A stretch of DNA of 64,000 nt from Sthenelais limicola (taxonomy: Eukaryota; Annelida; Polychaeta; Phyllodocida; Sigalionidae): assembly GCA_942159475.1 (NCBI GenBank), contig OW804098.1:2518383-2582382 (forward strand). Direction: 5' to 3'. Below are positions 63,401 to 64,000 of this stretch, piece by piece; the stretch's first letter is position 1, and each line of letters opens with the position of its first letter. A program made the position numbers and the translations under genes. The notes under the pieces are model-generated. The model ran no database searches and had not been told where the DNA came from. It worked only from the letters and a program-made list of their open reading frames with translations.

Positions 63401-64000
63401 ATTTTTTTTTCTTATCCTATTAACTATACTTGGAAATAGCTACCATCAAAAAAAAAAAAATCTATCCATAAATAAGCAAGTTATAGCTTTTCACAACATT
63501 TTGTTCTATTTATAGATTTTTCAACTGGAATGCTAAAACTCACATTTACCATGGAAATTTTTTTTTCTTGATTATCAATTTTTTTTTCTGATCTTATTCA
63601 TCAGGGTTGGAAATAGATACCATCCAAAAAGAAAAGTGATTTGAGCATAATTACCAAAGTTTTCATCTCTCAATATAACCTATTTCCTGGTGGATGTTTT
63701 ATGAAACTTGTGTTGATACAATGTTGAGATTAATTGCCACTGACTCATTACTGTTACAGGTACAAGGGGAGGGGCACCACACTGTACCTGGGTGTAGCAG
63801 GGAGCACCAGGACAGTGGGTGTGGAGGATTATGGCTCAATGCTTGAGCTCTACTACAGCCACCCTGCAGACCTGGCAGCCTCTGGTGCTTCCTGCCTCAC
63901 TAGGGGCAGACAACTGGGGGCATTATACCTATACCACCGCCGCCATGACCAGAAGTTACTACATGGGGCTGCACCTTACACCCACAGTGATGAGGAGGAG
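48471..64000 (+). CDS. CARD-NACHT (NLR-like) gene, 3' end beyond the window
   Basis: Proposed coding join: 48471-48473, 50587-50721, 52108-52297, 52671-52830, 53204-54640, 54858-55352, 56613-57086, 63760-64000 (incomplete). All joins keep frame, giving 1045 codons so far. Domains in order: CARD about residues 2-100; a charged linker to about 163; NACHT NTPase about 165-330 with P-loop GAGKS (191-195), Walker B DSLDE (273-277) and a following IIIAGVRT strand (R304); an NLR-type helical and winged-helix region with [13 protein letters not shown] from 480; then two related unrecognised domains (about 643-806 and 808-964) and the start of a third exon. No LRR is seen. By family knowledge, CARD-NACHT proteins are cytosolic STAND ATPases that oligomerise after sensing a signal and recruit CARD partners. 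The ligand and partner here are unknown. The P-loop and Walker B residues are intact, so an active NTPase is likely. Confidence 0.8.
49044..49059. repeat. 16-bp perfect palindrome
   Basis: CTGGTCAGCTGACCAG reads the same on both strands. It lies about 50 bp left of the inverted-terminus element and may mark its outer edge, but this is not shown. Confidence 0.6.
49109..50423. mobile_element. transposon-like element with inverted termini in intron 1
   Basis: GCCCATCGCCGTCAGTGTGG (from 50391) is matched in inverted orientation at 49109-49138 (CCACTGCCGGCGATGGGC inside), about 25 of 29 bases by eye. Many short words of the type ATCGCAAAGC, ATCACAAAGC or TTGCAAAGC follow inside both ends, in opposite orientation: 49136-49210 on the left and 50128-50385 on the right. 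Inverted ends with repeated subterminal words suit a cut-and-paste DNA transposon. Inside is a stretch from TGTTATG (49272) to TTAACA (49557) followed by TGGCGGACAACCC, which would also suit an LTR and primer-binding site. The two readings compete. Confidence 0.5.
49665..50103 (+). pseudogene. frameshifted transposon reading frame
   Basis: An open frame of 87 codons ([20 protein letters not shown] at its start) ends shortly after a C-rich run near 49909-49915. A second frame, continuous from before that run to 50103, carries acidic and glutamine-rich sequence ([20 protein letters not shown], later GDLDLI). A one-base slip in the C run would explain the break, either real decay or a sequencing error. 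The composition recalls an N-terminal Gag-like segment, but no domain, zinc knuckle or catalytic motif is seen. The frame stops well short of any polymerase or transposase. Confidence 0.4.
50587..50721 (+). CDS. CARD-NACHT gene exon 2: first half of the CARD
   Basis: Acceptor TCTCAACAG precedes 50587 and donor GTAAGTC follows 50721; both borders are phase 0. The 45 codons begin [19 protein letters not shown] and include [15 protein letters not shown], an amphipathic pattern matching helices 1-3 of a death-fold domain. With exon 3 it completes a CARD. A start at the internal methionine (50635) is possible but would cut helix 1. Confidence 0.75.
50915..51063. mobile_element. 149-bp palindromic (snap-back) element in intron 2
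   Basis: The outer 33 bases (50915-50947, GAACTAACCTTAGTGATG at the left end) are perfectly complementary to 51031-51063. Inside, CCCGAGGTGC and GCACCTCGGG pair around TACGCTACGCTTC. The region between the two perfect parts pairs imperfectly. Transcribed as part of the intron it would fold into one long hairpin. This is typical of a MITE or fold-back element. No target duplication could be assigned. Confidence 0.8.
51064..52107 (+). other. remainder of intron 2, nothing recognised
   Basis: AT-rich intron sequence without repeats or open frames of note, apart from a short GTCGTCGTAGCATTGACGAC inverted word near 51190. Confidence 0.4.
52108..52297 (+). CDS. CARD-NACHT gene exon 3: second half of the CARD
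   Basis: The acceptor is either TTCACAG (exon starts 52108) or the in-frame CAG six bases on (52114); both are phase 0. The donor is GTAATA after 52297, leaving phase 1. The translation contains [20 protein letters not shown] and [15 protein letters not shown]. The pattern LLDxVxxx, then L..L...GQ..AA.IL, is characteristic of CARD helices 4-6. Reading past the donor meets a stop at 52351, so splicing is needed. Confidence 0.75.
52671..52830 (+). CDS. CARD-NACHT gene exon 4: linker between CARD and NACHT
   Basis: This 160-nt exon has no upstream stop-to-stop frame long enough to notice and was found by phase. Acceptor AACATTTCAG ends at 52670 and donor GTAAGTG follows 52830. Entering with one base from exon 3 gives a continuous frame with [15 protein letters not shown], then [18 protein letters not shown], leaving in phase 2 exactly as exon 5 needs. 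The other two frames contain stops. The segment is charged and helical in character, as in the region before NACHT in other NLR-like proteins. No named domain was recognised. Confidence 0.75.
53204..54640 (+). CDS. CARD-NACHT gene exon 5: NACHT NTPase and winged-helix region
   Basis: A single 1437-nt exon, acceptor CTTGATTACAG and donor GTAAGTATG, phase 2 at both ends. P-loop [10 protein letters not shown] lies at 53277-53306. Walker B with extended acidic motif, IVWDSLDEV, spans about 53523-53549. The strand [12 protein letters not shown] near 53604-53639 takes the place of the usual TSRP-type sensor. [15 protein letters not shown] at 54147-54191 is the conserved NLR winged-helix signature. 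The rest is leucine-rich and helical but lacks an LRR consensus, ending in a Cys/Trp patch (VPCARCWKK). Having the whole NACHT in one large exon is common in invertebrate NLR-like genes. Confidence 0.92.
54858..55352 (+). CDS. CARD-NACHT gene exon 6: first C-terminal domain
   Basis: Acceptor TTTCAACAG and donor GTGAATT, phase 2 at both ends, 495 nt. It begins [19 protein letters not shown] and ends [13 protein letters not shown]. No known domain was recognised. Its second half (TPREW, then ALVNHC, LLMKS, LLVVL and [12 protein letters not shown]) aligns by eye with exon 7, suggesting a duplicated module. The position after a NACHT region, where LRR or WD repeats normally sit, suggests a sensing or binding role, but that is inference. 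Confidence 0.8.
55353..56612 (+). other. intron 6, with a 23-bp tandem duplication and a possible retroelement scrap
   Basis: AT-rich intron. A 23-bp word starting GACCACAGACTTGTAATGAG occurs at 55827 and again at 55850, followed by an inverted partial copy (ATTACAAGTCCGTG). At about 56300, GACCTGATGAAGGGC and then TAGCCCAAAGGC form a short hairpin-like motif. It resembles conserved hairpins near the 3' ends of some retroelements, but this is a weak match. Confidence 0.45.
56613..57086 (+). CDS. CARD-NACHT gene exon 7: second C-terminal domain
   Basis: Acceptor TTTTCTATCAAG and donor GTAATCTG, phase 2 at both ends, 474 nt. The frame begins [20 protein letters not shown]. It carries [13 protein letters not shown], then [19 protein letters not shown] and finally [15 protein letters not shown]. 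The order EW, LxxxC, L..L, W and SPDGxxxVxxR parallels exon 6, so the two exons probably arose by exon duplication. The glycine run (GGGGAA) is unique to this copy. No named domain was recognised. Confidence 0.82.
57087..57416 (+). other. start of intron 7, with an unexplained open stretch
   Basis: At 57140-57350 one frame reads a fairly protein-like string ([18 protein letters not shown] and further). It has no clear acceptor and would not keep the phase-2 pattern of the gene. It may be a decayed exon or a transposon fragment. Confidence 0.3.
57417..57475. repeat. inverted repeat around TATTGCCCGCATTTTT
   Basis: AAAAATGCGGGCAATA (57417) pairs with TATTGCCCGCATTTTT (57444). The right arm is then repeated directly as ATATTGCCCGCATTTT. 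Confidence 0.7.
57661..57965. repeat. diverged direct duplication about 222 bp apart
   Basis: CAATGCAGGGAGAGCAGTAA at 57661 and CAACGCAGGAAGAGCACTAA at 57883 start similar blocks of about 75 bases that both run through an ATAAACTA word into TTCATGTT. Confidence 0.6.
58431..58569. mobile_element. fold-back element with arms of about 54 bp
   Basis: The left arm 58431-58485 (AAAAGTGCCCTCGGTGGATA at its start) is largely complementary to 58517-58569 (ending CTTGGGCACTTTT), including GCATATTGCCC against GGGCAATATGC. The loop is about 31 bases. The open frame over 58410-58697 simply crosses this hairpin and is not supported as a gene. Confidence 0.75.
58672..58803. mobile_element. fold-back element next to the 14-bp array
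   Basis: TAAACAACAAGGGTTGTAGC (58679) is complementary to the right end (GGTACAACCCAAGTTGTTTA, to 58794), and GGATCAGCGATCCAATAA pairs with TTATTGGATTGCTGATCC. The two arms are near-perfect. It lies about 40 bp left of the array. Confidence 0.78.
58841..61769. repeat. 14-bp pyrimidine-rich minisatellite, about 209 copies, inside intron 7
   Basis: Units of CTCACCTCTTGTCT, with variants ACCTCTTGTATCT, TCCTCTTGTCT, ACCACTTGTCT, ACCTCTAGTCC and ACCTCTTACCT. The plus strand, which is the coding strand of the surrounding gene, is almost entirely C and T with scattered A and G. Rare variants mark higher-order repeats: CACGTC occurs at 59515, 59795 and 60271 (spacings 280 and 476 bp, exact multiples of 14). 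Because the unit has 14 bases and no stop in any frame, all three plus frames stay open for hundreds of codons and read the same 14-residue peptide. This is a by-product of unit length. The array ends where the 20-bp repeat begins. Confidence 0.97.
61771..62024. repeat. 20-bp tandem repeat, 12 copies
   Basis: GTTCTGCCACTATCAGTGTG is repeated from 61771. One copy at 61871 is expanded to 34 bases (GTTCTATCAAGACCGTTTTC, then CCCAAATCAGTATG). Later copies vary at the first base and at CTATC or CAATC. It directly abuts the 14-bp array. Confidence 0.93.
62041..62530. repeat. three diverged repeats of about 180-208 bp
   Basis: A block running from TTTAGTGG through AATTGGCTGTATGTCTAAAA to ACTGAGATAT occurs at 62064, 62272 and 62452. 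The second and third copies are preceded by a matching CAATGACACCATTGAATTCC or CAGTGACACCAGTAGATTCC and CTTGGGGT. Confidence 0.75.
62547..62719. repeat. inverted repeat, 21-bp perfect arms
   Basis: Arms at 62547-62567 (beginning CAGATTTTCAGAAAATGTAC) and 62699-62719 are perfect complements, 131 bases apart. The right arm also matches 48364-48384 upstream of the leader exon with one mismatch. Confidence 0.75.
62808..63660. repeat. diverged repeats spaced about 175 bp with A/T runs
   Basis: CAGATCTTTAATAATAATA (62808) resembles CACATCTCTAATAAAAATA (62980). GAGATCTAGGGTCAAAC (62919) resembles GAGATACAGAGGTTCAC (63093). ATTGTCAATTTTTTTTTC and TGGAAATAGCTACCATC (63395-63448) resemble ATTATCAATTTTTTTTTC and TGGAAATAGATACCATC (63574-63626). 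All spacings are near 172-178 bp. The open frames here cross A/T runs and have no other support. Confidence 0.6.
63760..64000 (+). CDS. CARD-NACHT gene exon 8 (3' end outside the window)
   Basis: Acceptor TACTGTTACAG ends at 63759 and the exon enters in phase 2, as exon 7 leaves. The open frame runs to the window edge: [20 protein letters not shown] at the start, then a [20 protein letters not shown] segment, [14 protein letters not shown], and DEEE at the edge. GC content is clearly higher than in the flanking intron, which supports coding. No domain was recognised. It could be another C-terminal module or the terminal exon. Confidence 0.75.

Noticed and set aside
63049..63423. 124-codon Phe/Lys-rich open frame in intron 7
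   Set aside because: It crosses poly-A and poly-T runs and diverged repeats; the composition reflects A/T runs and there is no splice support.

Overview
The window comes from a metazoan nuclear genome. Its one clear gene is a CARD-NACHT (NLR-like) innate immune gene with GT-AG introns, and the rest is AT-rich DNA with minisatellites, fold-back elements and MITE-like elements. Multi-domain NLR-like genes of this kind are typical of marine invertebrates such as lophotrochozoans, amphioxus, echinoderms and hemichordates. I cannot fix the phylum from sequence alone.

Layout. 1-2920: right end of a 39-bp minisatellite, about 75 copies, running off the left edge. 2921-6570: mostly unique AT-rich DNA with two small repeat clusters and one doubtful minus-strand exon. 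6571-42628: a 36-kb array of a 42-bp unit, about 850 copies, with nested higher-order duplications of about 0.42, 2.6, 3.9, 12 and 14.6 kb. 42629-48409: intergenic DNA with a 44-bp array and a short 42-bp array related to the big array, a dispersed 110-145-bp repeat, a diverged fold-back element of about 430 bp and a 200-bp MITE with a TTA target duplication. 48410-64000 (off the right edge): the plus-strand CARD-NACHT gene.

Gene model. I assembled eight exons by matching splice sites and phases: a leader exon ending in the start codon, two exons for a CARD, a linker exon, one large NACHT exon and three C-terminal exons, the last cut by the window end. All joins keep one open frame of 1045 codons. 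No leucine-rich repeats are seen. The two complete C-terminal exons look like diverged copies of one unrecognised domain. The NACHT exon and both of these exons are bounded by phase-2 introns.

Introns. Intron 1 holds a 1.3-kb transposon-like element with a frameshifted reading frame. Intron 2 holds a near-perfect 149-bp palindrome. Intron 7 (6.7 kb) holds fold-back elements, a 2.9-kb array of a 14-bp pyrimidine-rich unit, a 20-bp array and diverged repeats spaced about 175-210 bp. The long open frames over the tandem arrays follow from unit length and homogeneity and are not annotated as genes.
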